This document shows positions 1-8,500 of a DNA stretch of 22,087 nt, one piece after another. The notes under the pieces are model-generated. The model was not told the DNA's origin. It worked only from the letters and a program-made list of their open reading frames with translations, and did no database searches. The stretch is taken from NCBI GenBank assembly GCA_903923345.1, contig CAIXXI010000496.1, positions 1-22,087 on the forward strand, written 5' to 3'. The translations under genes and the position numbers were made by a program. This stretch comes from an uncultured Burkholderiales bacterium. Lineage in GTDB: Bacteria > Pseudomonadota > Gammaproteobacteria > Burkholderiales > Burkholderiaceae_E. The first letter of the stretch is position 1, and each line of letters begins with the position of its first letter.

Positions 1-884
1 CGCACGCTCACCATCTCTTCGATCGGGCCGGTGTCCACCCCAAGCAGCTCGGCCTCAAGTGTGACCACATCGGTCTGGTTCGCGGCGCCCTTGCGCTCTT
101 CGATTTCGAGTTTGAGCTCGGCGAACATCTCCGGGCTGGTGAACTCGCGCAGATCGGCGGTGTTGGCCGCGTCATAGGAGGCCTGCATGCGCACGAAGCA
201 CACCTTGGCACTGCGGATGAAACCCTCGGAATCAAAGCCAACCGGAATGTGACTCACCGCGTAATCGGGAGCGGTGCTCGAGGTGCCGAGAGTCTGGGCG
301 CTGACAGCGCCGGACTGCGCTGGCTGCAGCGATTCGAACGAGGATTGAGACTGCGTCGGGATTGGCGACACGGTGGCTTCGCGGCCGAGGTTAGAGGGGG
401 AATAGCCACCGGCATATGCGGGCTCAGCGCGCATCCGCATCCCGGACGCCCCGGCGCGACGCGACCTGAACCATGCAAACAGGGCGAGACCGGCCATCAC
501 CATCAGACCAATCATGAGCATCGAGCCGACCATCGAGGCGAGCTCGGCGCCGAAGCCCAAGTGGCTGGCGAGTGCAGCCAGACCCAAACCTGCAGCCAGA
601 CCGGCGATGGGTCCGAGCCAGCGGTTGCGCTGGGGCTGAGCTGCCTGAGGCGGCGTGGCCGGCCGTGCAGGCGCGGCACTCGGCGCTGCGGCAGGCGAAG
701 CGGGCGTCGCAGGCGCGCCATTTTGGCCAGCCGGTGTCGAGGGGGTGGTGTTGCGTTGCATCGTGCCGCTGGGGGCTTGTTTGCCCACCGAGCCGCCACC
801 GCCAACGCGCTTGGCCTGCGCATCGGTCAGCCCGATCGAGCTGACCATGAACACAGCCACAAGGGCAATCCAGAAACTTTTCAT
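1..884 (-). CDS. Tim44-like domain membrane protein, 3' end cut by window edge
   Basis: The reading frame is open from an ATG at 884 to the left edge (294 complete codons), so the C-terminus lies outside. AGGAG lies 8 bases before the ATG. The protein starts with a signal-like hydrophobic stretch (about residues 1-23, ending in DAQA), followed by GGGGS and a long Ala/Pro/Thr-rich linker (about 30-90). A glycine-rich membrane segment follows (about 95-145), ending in the basic FRSRRAG. From about residue 215 the soluble part begins, with FIRSAKVCFVRMQASYD and LREFTSPEMFAELKLEIEER, which resembles the Tim44/MRPL45-like domain of bacterial inner-membrane proteins. The molecular role of these bacterial proteins is not established. 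It lies downstream of ubiE on the same strand across a 95-bp gap that contains a possible promoter of its own. Confidence 0.85.
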   Translation of the reverse strand, partial: MKSFWIALVAVFMVSSIGLTDAQAKRVGGGGSVGKQAPSGTMQRNTTPSTPAGQNGAPATPASPAAAPSAAPARPATPPQAAQPQRNRWLGPIAGLAAGLGLAALASHLGFGAELASMVGSMLMIGLMVMAGLALFAWFRSRRAGASGMRMRAEPAYAGGYSPSNLGREATVSPIPTQSQSSFESLQPAQSGAVSAQTLGTSSTAPDYAVSHIPVGFDSEGFIRSAKVCFVRMQASYDAANTADLREFTSPEMFAELKLEIEERKGAANQTDVVTLEAELLGVDTGPIEEMVSV

Positions 885-928
885 GTCCGATCTCCTGAAT
901 TCAATGAACTTGAGCGTGAGCACGTCAT

Positions 929-959
929 GCGCGAACCGCGCCAGCGCGCCCTGATTCTA
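929..959 (-). promoter_or_regulatory. Possible promoter and leader hairpin for the Tim44-like gene
   Basis: Reading on the minus strand, TAGAAT (959 to 954) is a five-of-six match to the sigma-70 -10 box, about 70 bases before the ATG at 884. No good -35 is visible at 17 bp spacing (TGATGG is the best on offer). The predicted leader contains a perfect GCGCG/CGCGC hairpin with a 3-nt loop (929-941). The -10 is seen in the sequence; promoter activity is inferred. Confidence 0.35.
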
Positions 960-979
960 TTGGCGAATGAAGGACGCCA

Positions 980-1738
980 TCAGAACTTCACCCCTTCATG
1001 TAGGGCTACAACGCCCAGAGTCAAGTTGAAGTAACGAACCCGTGCGAATCCGGCGGTCTCCATCATCGACTTGAGCGTGTCCTGGTCAGGGTGCATGCGA
1101 ATTGACTCGGCCAGATACCGGTAGCTGCTGGCATCGCCGGCCACCATCTTGCCGAGCTTCGGCAGGACACCGAACGAGTACGCGTCGTAGGCCGGTGCGA
1201 GCGGTTTCCAGACCTTGGAGAACTCGAGCACCAGAAGGCGTCCGGAAGGCCGCAGCACCCGATGCATCTCGCGCAGGGCGGCTTCCTTGTGCGTCATGTT
1301 ACGCAGGCCAAAGGCCACACTGACCCGGTCGAAGTGGTTGTCCGGAAAGGGCAGTGCCTCGGCGTCGCACTGAGCGACTGCCTGCATGACGCCCTCATCG
1401 AGCAGGCGATCCCGCCCGCGCGCCAGCATCGAGCCATTGATGTCGGTGAGCCAGACCTCGCCCTGCGGCCCGACCTCACGGCTGAAGGCACGGCTCAGAT
1501 CGCCGGTACCACCGGCGATGTCGAGCACCTTCATGCCGCGACGCAGTCCCGCCTGTCTGACCGTGAACGCCTTCCAGGCGCGATGCAAACCGCCCGACAT
1601 CAGGTCGTTCATGAGGTCGTAGCGATCGGCGACTGAATCGAAGACCTCGGCCACCTTGCCGGCCTTATCGGTCTCGGCGACCGTGTCGTAACCGAAATGG
1701 GTGCTGCCCTCTGACGGGCGAGCGGATGATTCACTCAT
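980..1738 (-). CDS. ubiE: Ubiquinone/menaquinone C-methyltransferase UbiE
   Basis: Class I SAM-dependent methyltransferase that C-methylates the benzoquinol ring of demethoxy-ubiquinol (and demethylmenaquinone where present) at the inner membrane. The 252-aa length is normal for the family. Visible family marks are YDLMNDLMSGGLHRAWK (about 40-56), the SAM-binding motif I VLDIAGGTGDL (71-81), the acidic end of strand 2 at TDING (98-102), VAFGLRNMTH (141-150) and RPSGRLLVLEFSK (163-175). The ATG overlaps the stop of the upstream DUF971 gene as ATGA (1735-1738), so the two are almost certainly translationally coupled. The family call is very secure. Ubiquinone is the more likely product because ubiX and bc1 genes also occur in this window. 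Confidence 0.97.
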   Translation of the reverse strand: MSESSARPSEGSTHFGYDTVAETDKAGKVAEVFDSVADRYDLMNDLMSGGLHRAWKAFTVRQAGLRRGMKVLDIAGGTGDLSRAFSREVGPQGEVWLTDINGSMLARGRDRLLDEGVMQAVAQCDAEALPFPDNHFDRVSVAFGLRNMTHKEAALREMHRVLRPSGRLLVLEFSKVWKPLAPAYDAYSFGVLPKLGKMVAGDASSYRYLAESIRMHPDQDTLKSMMETAGFARVRYFNLTLGVVALHEGVKF

Positions 1739-2175
1739 GATCTGGGCCTTGTGAGGGCGACGCTGTCGAGTGCCGGTGCGGCATCAGGCGCCTGAGTGCC
1801 CTGCGGATCGCGGCTTGCACCGGCAGCGGTAAGCCGATCGAGGTAGTCCTGCCACAAGGAGGTCTGCTGGCTGCCGAGCCAGTGGATGTAGTCCCAGGAA
1901 TAGAGGCCGGTACTGTGGCCATCGGTGAAGCGGGGCTGGATGGCATAGTGGCCCACACCCTCGACAGACTCGATGCCCACACCACGCTTGCCCACCTGCA
2001 GCACCTCCTGACCTGGCCCATGTCCACGCACTTCAGCAGAGGGTGAATACACCCGCAGCAACTCGAACGGCAGCTTGAACACCTTTCCATCGGCAAAACC
2101 GATTTCGAGGATGCGCGACTGCTGATGCACCGTGATCTGTGTGGGCATCGGGGTGTCCGAGTCGAGTCCGGCCAT
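1735..2175 (-). CDS. DUF971 (GBBH-like N-terminal domain) protein
   Basis: A 146-aa protein with the single-domain DUF971 fold, related to the N-terminal domain of gamma-butyrobetaine hydroxylase and often found beside iron-sulfur or quinone genes. Recognisable parts are the opening ITVHQQSRILEIGFADG, then LPFELLRVYSPSAEVRGHG and the C-terminal FTDGHSTGLYSWDYIHWLG. The last 25 or so residues are a variable tail. The biochemical role is unknown. It overlaps ubiE by four bases (ATGA), which suggests a shared function or at least co-expression. The chosen start (MAGLDSDTP) has no clear Shine-Dalgarno; the alternative ATG at 2148 (MPTQITV) has none either, so the first nine residues are uncertain. 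Confidence 0.9.
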   Translation of the reverse strand: MAGLDSDTPMPTQITVHQQSRILEIGFADGKVFKLPFELLRVYSPSAEVRGHGPGQEVLQVGKRGVGIESVEGVGHYAIQPRFTDGHSTGLYSWDYIHWLGSQQTSLWQDYLDRLTAAGASRDPQGTQAPDAAPALDSVALTRPRS

Positions 2176-2247
2176 GAGGTAATCCAGGGAGGATAAGGAG
2201 CAGAGGATGTTAGCCTGAATCGCGACCTTGACCGGACAAGACTAGGG

Positions 2248-3048
2248 TCAGACGTCGATCACCCGCGCCGGATCGAAGCGCGGGTTCTCAAAACCACCGG
2301 CACGCATCGGATAGCCGCGCGGATTGCAGACCACCCGGCAGCCTGAGCAGTAGTAGTCGTGCGAACTGTGGGTGTGTCCGTGGATCCAGAGGTCGACGCC
2401 TGAAAAGAGCGCATCAAGGTCGCTGGCGAAGGCCGGGTTGGTGAATGAGTCGGCATAGGCGGGCGACACCGAATGCCAACTGGGCAGGTGATGGGTGACC
2501 ACCACTCGCCGGGCCACCGAACAGGGCCGGGCCAGCGTGCGCGCCAGCCATTCCCGCGCCTGCTCATGCAATGCCACTGAATCGGACGGCCTGAAGGGCC
2601 TCATGCGCTGGGCAGCCGTGGCCTCTTCGACCCAGATGCGGCGGTAATCGAGCATCACCGGTTCGGTGGCCGCCATCACATCCTGAGCACGCATGTGGCG
2701 CGGGCGCCCTGCTGGCTCGTAGAGCCGGTAGTCGGTCCAGGCGGTACAGCCGATGAATTCAAGCTCTCCGATGACGACTGAATCGGATTCGATCAGATCG
2801 ACTTCCAGCTGACGGGCAGTTTCACGCATGGCCTGCAGGGCCGGCTCTCGTACGGTGTTGAAAAACTCGTGATTGCCGGCGATCTGCACGATGCGGTGGT
2901 CAGGAAAGACCTCGCGAGCCCAGCGGACCGCGAGGCTGGCCTGACCAATGTCGCCGGCGAGCACCACCGCATCGAATGCGTCGCGGTCGAGCGGCGCTGC
3001 GAACGGGGCGTACTCGATATGCAGGTCTGACAGGACCAGCAAGCGCAT
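2248..3048 (-). CDS. Calcineurin-like metallophosphoesterase
   Basis: A 266-aa cytoplasmic metal-dependent phosphoesterase. The binuclear metal-site motifs are present in order: SDLH (7-10), AGDIG (31-35), AGNHEF (57-62), THH (185-187) and HGHTH (223-227). These follow the pattern D-x-H, G-D, G-N-H, H, G-H-x-H of the calcineurin-like superfamily. The substrate cannot be read from the sequence. The frame stays open upstream to 3156, but that extension lies inside the SDR gene and is low-complexity. The start MRLLVLSDLH at 3048 places the catalytic beta strand at the N-terminus as usual and has an upstream GAGAAG. It begins 10 bases after the SDR stop, so the two genes probably share a transcript. 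Confidence 0.92.
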   Translation of the reverse strand: MRLLVLSDLHIEYAPFAAPLDRDAFDAVVLAGDIGQASLAVRWAREVFPDHRIVQIAGNHEFFNTVREPALQAMRETARQLEVDLIESDSVVIGELEFIGCTAWTDYRLYEPAGRPRHMRAQDVMAATEPVMLDYRRIWVEEATAAQRMRPFRPSDSVALHEQAREWLARTLARPCSVARRVVVTHHLPSWHSVSPAYADSFTNPAFASDLDALFSGVDLWIHGHTHSSHDYYCSGCRVVCNPRGYPMRAGGFENPRFDPARVIDV

Positions 3049-3052
3049 CGGT

Positions 3053-3060
3053 CTTCTCTC
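3053..3060 (-). promoter_or_regulatory. Ribosome binding site fixing the phosphoesterase start
   Basis: On the minus strand, GAGAGAAG (3060 to 3053) lies 4 bases before the ATG at 3048 and overlaps the SDR stop codon. It supports the short start and termination-reinitiation coupling with the SDR gene. Confidence 0.5.
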
Positions 3061-3835
3061 AGAACTTGGTGTAGCCACCGTCGATGGTGAACTGCTCGCC
3101 GGTGGTGTATGCGGCCGCATCGCTGGCCAGGTAGACGGCGATGCCTCCGAAGTCATCGATATGCCCCCAGCGCCGCGCAGGGATGCGGGGCATGACGTTG
3201 CCAGCGAATTTGTCGTTGTTGAATGAACGCTCGGTCATGTCGGTCTCGATCCAGCCCGGCAGGATCGAATTGACCCGAATGCGGTAGCGGGCGAGTTCGA
3301 CTGCGGTTGCCCTGACGAATGAAGTGACCGCACCCTTCGACGCGCCGTAATGGCTGTTGCGCGCAGCCCCTTCGATGGCGGCCGTGCTGGCAGTGGCCAC
3401 CAGCGAGCCGCCTTGCCCGTGTTCGACCATGTGGCGGGCAGCGGCCCGAAAGGTCATGAACACCCCTTCGACATTGATGCGCTGGACTCGACGAAACTCC
3501 TCCAGACTCATTTCGAGAACGGTCGTGCCCTTGCCCGAGACACCTGCGTTGGCAAAGCACGCATCGACCCGGCCCAGAGCCGCCACCGATGCTGCAAAGC
3601 AGCTTTCAATCTGGGACTCATCGCCCACGTCGCACGTGAAAGCATGGACACGCTTGGGGTCTGAACATTCAGCAGCGAGCGCATCGCGGGCTTTGGTCGT
3701 TTTGTCGGGGTTGGAGCCCCAGATGGCGACCGATGCTCCGGATGCGAGCAATGCACGGGCCATGCCGTAACCGATGCCGCCATTGCCGCCGGTGATGACC
3801 ACGCCGCGGCCGGTCAGATTGAAAGGGGTGTACAT
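3059..3835 (-). CDS. Short-chain dehydrogenase/reductase (SDR)
   Basis: A 258-aa classical SDR with an NAD(P)(H)-binding Rossmann fold. Visible are the cofactor motif TGGNGGIG (15-22), NAG (96-98), the catalytic tetrad N121, S150, Y163 and K167 (YGASK), and the PGWIETDM segment after the active site. The C-terminal YTTGEQFTIDGGYTKF is the usual subunit interface end. IWGSNPDKT follows strand beta-2, with no clear Asp or Arg to decide between NAD and NADP. The substrate is unknown; the overall look is of the 3-oxoacyl-ACP reductase / glucose-1-dehydrogenase-like group. AGGAGA stands 7 bases before the ATG. It is the first gene of a minus-strand pair with the phosphoesterase and diverges from the Bug gene. 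Confidence 0.93.
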   Translation of the reverse strand: MYTPFNLTGRGVVITGGNGGIGYGMARALLASGASVAIWGSNPDKTTKARDALAAECSDPKRVHAFTCDVGDESQIESCFAASVAALGRVDACFANAGVSGKGTTVLEMSLEEFRRVQRINVEGVFMTFRAAARHMVEHGQGGSLVATASTAAIEGAARNSHYGASKGAVTSFVRATAVELARYRIRVNSILPGWIETDMTERSFNNDKFAGNVMPRIPARRWGHIDDFGGIAVYLASDAAAYTTGEQFTIDGGYTKF

Positions 3836-3991
3836 GAGTGGGTCTCCTGGGTGCGGCCTGGGCCGGTTCTTGAAGTCTGGACGTCAATGCGCCTGATTTG
3901 AACTGCCATGATACCTAGGCCAATCGCTCAATTGCCCAGGCTCCACGGCCTTGATACGCTCAGTGGAATCGTGCTCACGGCACCCGGTTTC

Positions 3992-3996
3992 AAGGA
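3992..3996 (+). promoter_or_regulatory. Ribosome binding site for the GTG start of the Bug protein
   Basis: AAGGA lies 9 bases upstream of GTG at 4006. It supports the GTG start, which gives a complete signal peptide. No ATG in frame offers an equally complete leader. Confidence 0.55.
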
Positions 3997-4005
3997 TCAA
4001 GTTCA

Positions 4006-5031
4006 GTGGCCCCCTCCTCTTTCCGAACGCACACACCCAGACGTCGTCTCTTGCGGGCCGGCTTGCTGCCCCTGCTCAGTGGCATCGCACTGACGCCCTG
4101 CCTGTCGTCGACGGCGCAGGCGCAGGCCTGGCCGTCCAAGCCTGTCCGGCTGGTCATCCCCTTCCCGCCGGGCGGTGCCACCGACATCATCGGTCGGGTG
4201 CTGGCACTCAGGCTCTCGGCCCAGTTGGGTCAACAGGTCACGATCGAAAATCGGCCAGGTGCAGGCGGCACGATCGGCGCAGATGCCGTGGCCAAGTCAG
4301 CGCCTGATGGCTACACACTGGTGCTGGCCACCGGCTCGACACACTCAGTCGGGCCGGCCATCAATCCGGCCAAGCTACCCTACAACGCCTTCAAGGATTT
4401 CACACCGATCGTGCACGTGGCCAATGCGGTCAATGTGATGGTCGTCGGCCGGGACTTCCCGGCCAAGACCCTCAAGGAGGCGGTCGCCCTCATGAAGGCC
4501 GCGCCTGGCCGATACAACTTCGGATCCAGCGGCATTGGCACCTATCCGCATCTGGTCGCCGAGATGTTCAAGTGGCGAGCCGGTGGCCTGTACGCAGTGC
4601 ACATCCCCTATCGGGGCACGCAACTGGTGATCAGCGACCTGGTCTCGGGTCAGATCGCCTTCCTCATGGACAGCGTGGTCTCGGCGCAGCCCAACCTTCG
4701 AGATGGACGCGTGCGCGCACTGGCCGTCACGGGCAACCGGCGCTCCAGCGTCCTGCCCAATGTGCCCACCTTCGCTGAAGGCGGCGTGCCCGGCATGGAT
4801 CAGTCGAACTGGTTCGGCCTATTCGGGCCGGCTGGCATGCCGACCGATATCGCCGAGCGAATGAGGCGAGAGGTCAATACAGCCCTGAAGTCACCCGACC
4901 TGATCGAACGCTTCGACAAGGTCGGGGCGGAGCCGGTGGGCGGCACAGCCGAACAATTCGTAAAGACCTACACCGACGAATACGAGAGCTGGAAGGCGGT
5001 CATCAAGCGGGCCAACATCACACCCGAGTAA
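4006..5031 (+). CDS. Tripartite tricarboxylate transporter substrate-binding protein (Bug/TctC family)
   Basis: A 341-aa periplasmic solute-binding protein of the Bug family, which is greatly expanded in Burkholderiales and binds carboxylates and related small molecules. The leader has RRRLLRAG and a hydrophobic core, with likely cleavage after AQA at residue 41; the arginines give it a Tat-like look. The mature protein opens with WPSKPVRLVIPFPPGGATDIIGR, the typical first strand and ligand loop. It continues with NRPGAGGTIGADAVAKSAPDGYTL, an HIPYRG segment and VPTFAEGGVPG, and ends in a helical region. The start is GTG. No TctA or TctB membrane genes are nearby, so this is an orphan receptor like most members of the family. 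The ligand cannot be predicted. Confidence 0.93.
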   Translation: MAPSSFRTHTPRRRLLRAGLLPLLSGIALTPCLSSTAQAQAWPSKPVRLVIPFPPGGATDIIGRVLALRLSAQLGQQVTIENRPGAGGTIGADAVAKSAPDGYTLVLATGSTHSVGPAINPAKLPYNAFKDFTPIVHVANAVNVMVVGRDFPAKTLKEAVALMKAAPGRYNFGSSGIGTYPHLVAEMFKWRAGGLYAVHIPYRGTQLVISDLVSGQIAFLMDSVVSAQPNLRDGRVRALAVTGNRRSSVLPNVPTFAEGGVPGMDQSNWFGLFGPAGMPTDIAERMRREVNTALKSPDLIERFDKVGAEPVGGTAEQFVKTYTDEYESWKAVIKRANITPE

Positions 5032-5072
5032 GCCTCGAAGGCTATGCTCGCATCGCATTGAACACTTCTTCC

Positions 5073-5076
5073 GGAG
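5073..5076 (+). promoter_or_regulatory. Ribosome binding site fixing the YbjQ-type start
   Basis: GGAG sits 5 bases before ATG 5082. It favours this start over an in-frame TTG at 5058 that would add eight residues without family support. Confidence 0.5.
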
Positions 5077-5081
5077 CAAAG

Positions 5082-5435
5082 ATGGGCTGGTTCTCTAAAT
5101 CCGACGCGGACTTTTTCCTTTCAACCGTCGTCCCACAGGGCGACGGTGCCCGGGTCGCCCAGATGCTGGGCATCGTCAATGGCGAAGCCATCATCGGTGC
5201 GAACATCTTTCGGGATCTGTTCTCATCGGTGCGCGATGTCGTCGGCGGGCGCGCCGGCGGTTATGAGCGCGCACTGTCTGGCGCCCGCGATGCGGCCATT
5301 CAGGACATGATCGCCGCGGCGCGCGAAATGGGCGCCAATGGCATCGTCGGCATCGACTTCGACTACGAAGTCCTTGGCGAATCAAACGGCATGATGATGG
5401 TGGCGGTCAGCGGCACAGCCGTGAAGATGGCTTGA
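5082..5435 (+). CDS. YbjQ/UPF0145 (DUF74) family protein
   Basis: A 117-aa cytoplasmic protein of the YbjQ (UPF0145) family, sometimes called heavy-metal-binding domain proteins although no metal role is firmly proven. Family marks are VNGEAIIGANIFRDLF, VRDVVGGRAGGYE, then the helix AAREMGANGIVGIDFDYEVLG and the C-terminal MMMVAVSGTAVK. These members form pentameric rings in known structures (family knowledge). The length is close to the usual 105-110 aa, with a short extra N-terminus (MGWFSKSDADFF). It lies 50 bp after the Bug gene and may be read from the same transcript. A stem-loop follows it. Confidence 0.9.
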   Translation: MGWFSKSDADFFLSTVVPQGDGARVAQMLGIVNGEAIIGANIFRDLFSSVRDVVGGRAGGYERALSGARDAAIQDMIAAAREMGANGIVGIDFDYEVLGESNGMMMVAVSGTAVKMA

Positions 5436-5489
5436 GCCTTGAACTAAGGCTTCGCCGGGCTTCATCTGTTCTTCGGCCTGATGTCTGAA

Positions 5490-5520
5490 CTGAAGGCCCG
5501 CGCGCTGCGCGAGCCTTCAG
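5490..5520. terminator. Hairpin between convergent genes, possible bidirectional terminator
   Basis: The perfect arms CTGAAGGC (5490-5497) and GCCTTCAG (5513-5520) enclose a GC-rich centre that can extend the stem (CGCG/CGCG). It lies between the ends of the ybjQ-type gene (5435) and the DUF3683 gene (5525). No T-run follows on either strand, so termination is inferred from position and stem strength only. Confidence 0.5.
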
Positions 5521-5524
5521 CCCC

Positions 5525-8500
5525 TCAGACCAGCACGCGCTCGATGCCGCCGTTGTTTGCCCGCGCCACATACTCGGGCATCCAGTTCTCACCCAACAGA
5601 TGGCGGGCAATTTCGACAACGATGTAGTCAGCCTCCACCGGAGCGTCGCCTTCATAGCGGGACAGCCCCTGCAGACAGGACGGGCAGGACGTCAGCACCT
5701 TCACCGGCCCATCGAAAGCCTGCCCTGATGCGCTCGCCGGCGCTCCCTGCCGACCCTCCCGAATCGCCTCGACCCCGGCCTTCATTTCCTGCTCTTTCCT
5801 GAAGCGCACCTGGGTCGAGATATCGGGCCGGGTCACTGCCAGCGTGCCCGACTCACCGCAGCAGCGGTCATTTTTCTCGACCTTGCCGTTGATGCTCTCA
5901 TTCATCAGCGCATTGACCACCTTGAGCGGTGCATGCGCCTTCATCGGGCTGTGGCAGGGGTCGTGATACATGTAGCGCGTCCCGGTCACACCCTCGATCT
6001 GCACACCCTTTTCCATCAGGAATTCGTGGATGTCGAGGATGCGGCAGCCCGGGAAAATCCGCTCGAACTCGTACTTCTGCAACTGGTCATAGCAGGTCCC
6101 GCAGGACACCACCACCGTCCGGATATCGAGATAGTTCAGCGTGTTGGCGACTCGGTGAAACAGCACGCGGTTGTCGGTGATGATCTTCTCGGCAGCATCA
6201 AACTCGCCCGAGCCGCGCTGCGGATAACCGCAGCACAGATAGCCCGGCGGCAGGACCGTCTGAACACCCACGTGCCAGAGCATCGCCTGGGTGGCCAGAC
6301 CCACCTGCGAAAACAGCCGCTCTGAGCCGCAACCGGGGAAATAAAACACCGCCTGCGCATCAACCGCAGTGGATTTGGGGTCCCTGATCACCGGGACGTA
6401 GCGCGCATCTTCGATGTCGAGCAGCGCACGAGCCGCCTTCTTGGGCAAATTGCCCGGCATTTTCTTGTTGACGAAATGGATGACCTGCTCGGCGAGTCGG
6501 GCGCGGCCTAATGTCGCCGGCGGCTTGGCCGTCTGCGCCAGAGCCGGACGCTTGAGCACGTCATGCGCAATGCGCTGGGCCTTGTACCCCCATTCGATCA
6601 TCACCTTTCGGGTCGCGTTGATCGTGGCCGGGTTGGTTGCGTTCAGGAAGAACATCGATGCTGCCGTGCCCGGATTGAACCGCTTCTGACCCATCTTGCG
6701 CAGCAGATTGCGCATGGCCATCGAGACATCGCCGAAGTCGATGTCGACCGGGCAGGGCGCGAGGCACTTGTGGCACACGGTGCAGTGGTCGGCGATGTCG
6801 CCGAACTCGTCCCAATGCCGGATCGAAACCCCTCGCCGGGTTTGCTCCTCATACAGGAAGGCCTCGATCAGCAACGAGGTGGCGAGAATCTTGTTGCGCG
6901 GGCTGTACTGGAGGTTGGCGCGTGGGACGTGGGTGCTGCACACCGGTTTGCATTTGCCGCAGCGCAGGCAGTCCTTGATCGAATCGGCGATCGAACCGAT
7001 ATCGGACTGCTGAAGGATCAGCGATTCAGCGCCCATCAGGCCAAAGCTCGGCGTGTAGGCATTGCGCAGGTCGCCGCCCTCGAGCAGCTTGCCCTTGTTG
7101 AACCGACCCTCGGGATCAATGCGTTGCTTGTAGTCGCGAAACTCCTGGATCTCGGCGGGCGTGAGGAATTCAAGCTTGGTGATACCGATGCCATGTTCGC
7201 CCGAGATGACTCCGTCGAGCGATCGGGCCAGCGCCATGATGCGCACCACCGCATCGTTGGCTTCCTGCAGCATCTCGTAATCGTCTGAATTGACCGGCAG
7301 GTTGGTGTGCACATTGCCGTCTCCAGCATGCATGTGCAGGGCGACGAACACCCGGCCTCGCAACACCTTGCGGTGAAGCTCGATGCACCGATCCAGCAAG
7401 GGCCGGTAGGCCTGTCCGGCGAAGATGGCCGACAGCGGCGCCAGCAGCTCACTCTTCCAGGAGACGCGGATGCTGCGATCCTGCAGCAGGTGAAAGAGGC
7501 ACTGCGACGGGTCACGCTGACCGCGCTCGATCGCCAATTCAGCCGCTTCTTCCAGCCCCAGCGAGGACAGCCGCGTTGCGGCTGCAACCAGCGGCTCATC
7601 CAGCGAGCCGAGCAGGTACTCCCAGCGCGCGCGCACCGCACTCAGGCGCTGCTGCGCGTCGGCCACGCGCTGCTGCAGCAGCTCGGCCGGCAGCCGGCCA
7701 TCCGGGCCGGCCTCATCGGTCTTACCCAAAGGCAGGGTCGCCGGATCGACGGACAGCATCGATTCGAGTGCCGCCACGAGCTTGAGCTTGTTGCGGATCG
7801 ACAGCTCGATGTTGATGCGCTCGATGCCATCGGTGTACTCGGCCATCCGGGGCAGCGGAATCACCACGTCTTCGTTGATCTTGAAGGCGTTGGTGTGGCG
7901 GGCGATCGCCGCGGTGCGGGCGCGATCGAGCCAGAAGGTCTTGCGCGCTTCTGACGACACCGCCACGAAGCCCTCGCCCGATCGGCCATTGGCCAGCCTC
8001 ACGACCTCCGAGGTGGCGCGCGCGACGCCGTCTTCGTCATCGCCCACGATGTCGCCGAAAAGCACCATCTTGGGAAGACCGCCACGGCGCGACTTGGTGG
8101 AATAGCCCACCGCACGCAGGTAGCGTTCATCCAGATGCTCCAGCCCGGCCAGGATGGCACCGTGCGGGCAGGCGTCGAGGTAGTTCTTGATCTCGACGAT
8201 TGAAGGCACAGCATCCTTGGCCTGACCGAAGAACTCCAGGCAGACGGTTCGGACATGGCTCGGCATGCGGTGCAATACCCAGCGCGCCGAGGTGATCAGG
8301 CCGTCGCAGCCTTCCTTCTGGATTCCGGGCAGACCGGCGAGGAATTTGTCGGTGACGTCCTTGCCCAGACCCTGCTTGCGAAAGCGCCGGCCTTCGATGT
8401 CGAGCGTCTGGCTGCGCAGCGGCTCGCCCTGCATGCGCCCGTCGGCACCCAGTTGGCCAGGGGCAAACCACTCGAGCCTGAACCGGGCGACGTCGACATC

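Noticed and set aside
3049..3156. 36-codon N-terminal extension of the metallophosphoesterase
   Set aside because: It lies wholly inside the SDR gene, is Ser/Pro/Thr-rich, and would put residues before a catalytic beta strand that normally begins the protein.
3932..3958. TTGCCC and GATACG as a promoter for the Bug gene
   Set aside because: The spacing is only 15 bp and both boxes are poor matches, so the support is too weak to list.
4093..4104. Lipobox-like cysteine (LTPC) in the Bug signal peptide
   Set aside because: Pro at -1 does not fit the lipobox, and a normal signal peptidase I site (AQA) follows a few residues later.
5058..5081. In-frame TTG start extending the YbjQ-type protein
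   Set aside because: The extension has no family counterpart, and GGAG is correctly spaced for the ATG at 5082.
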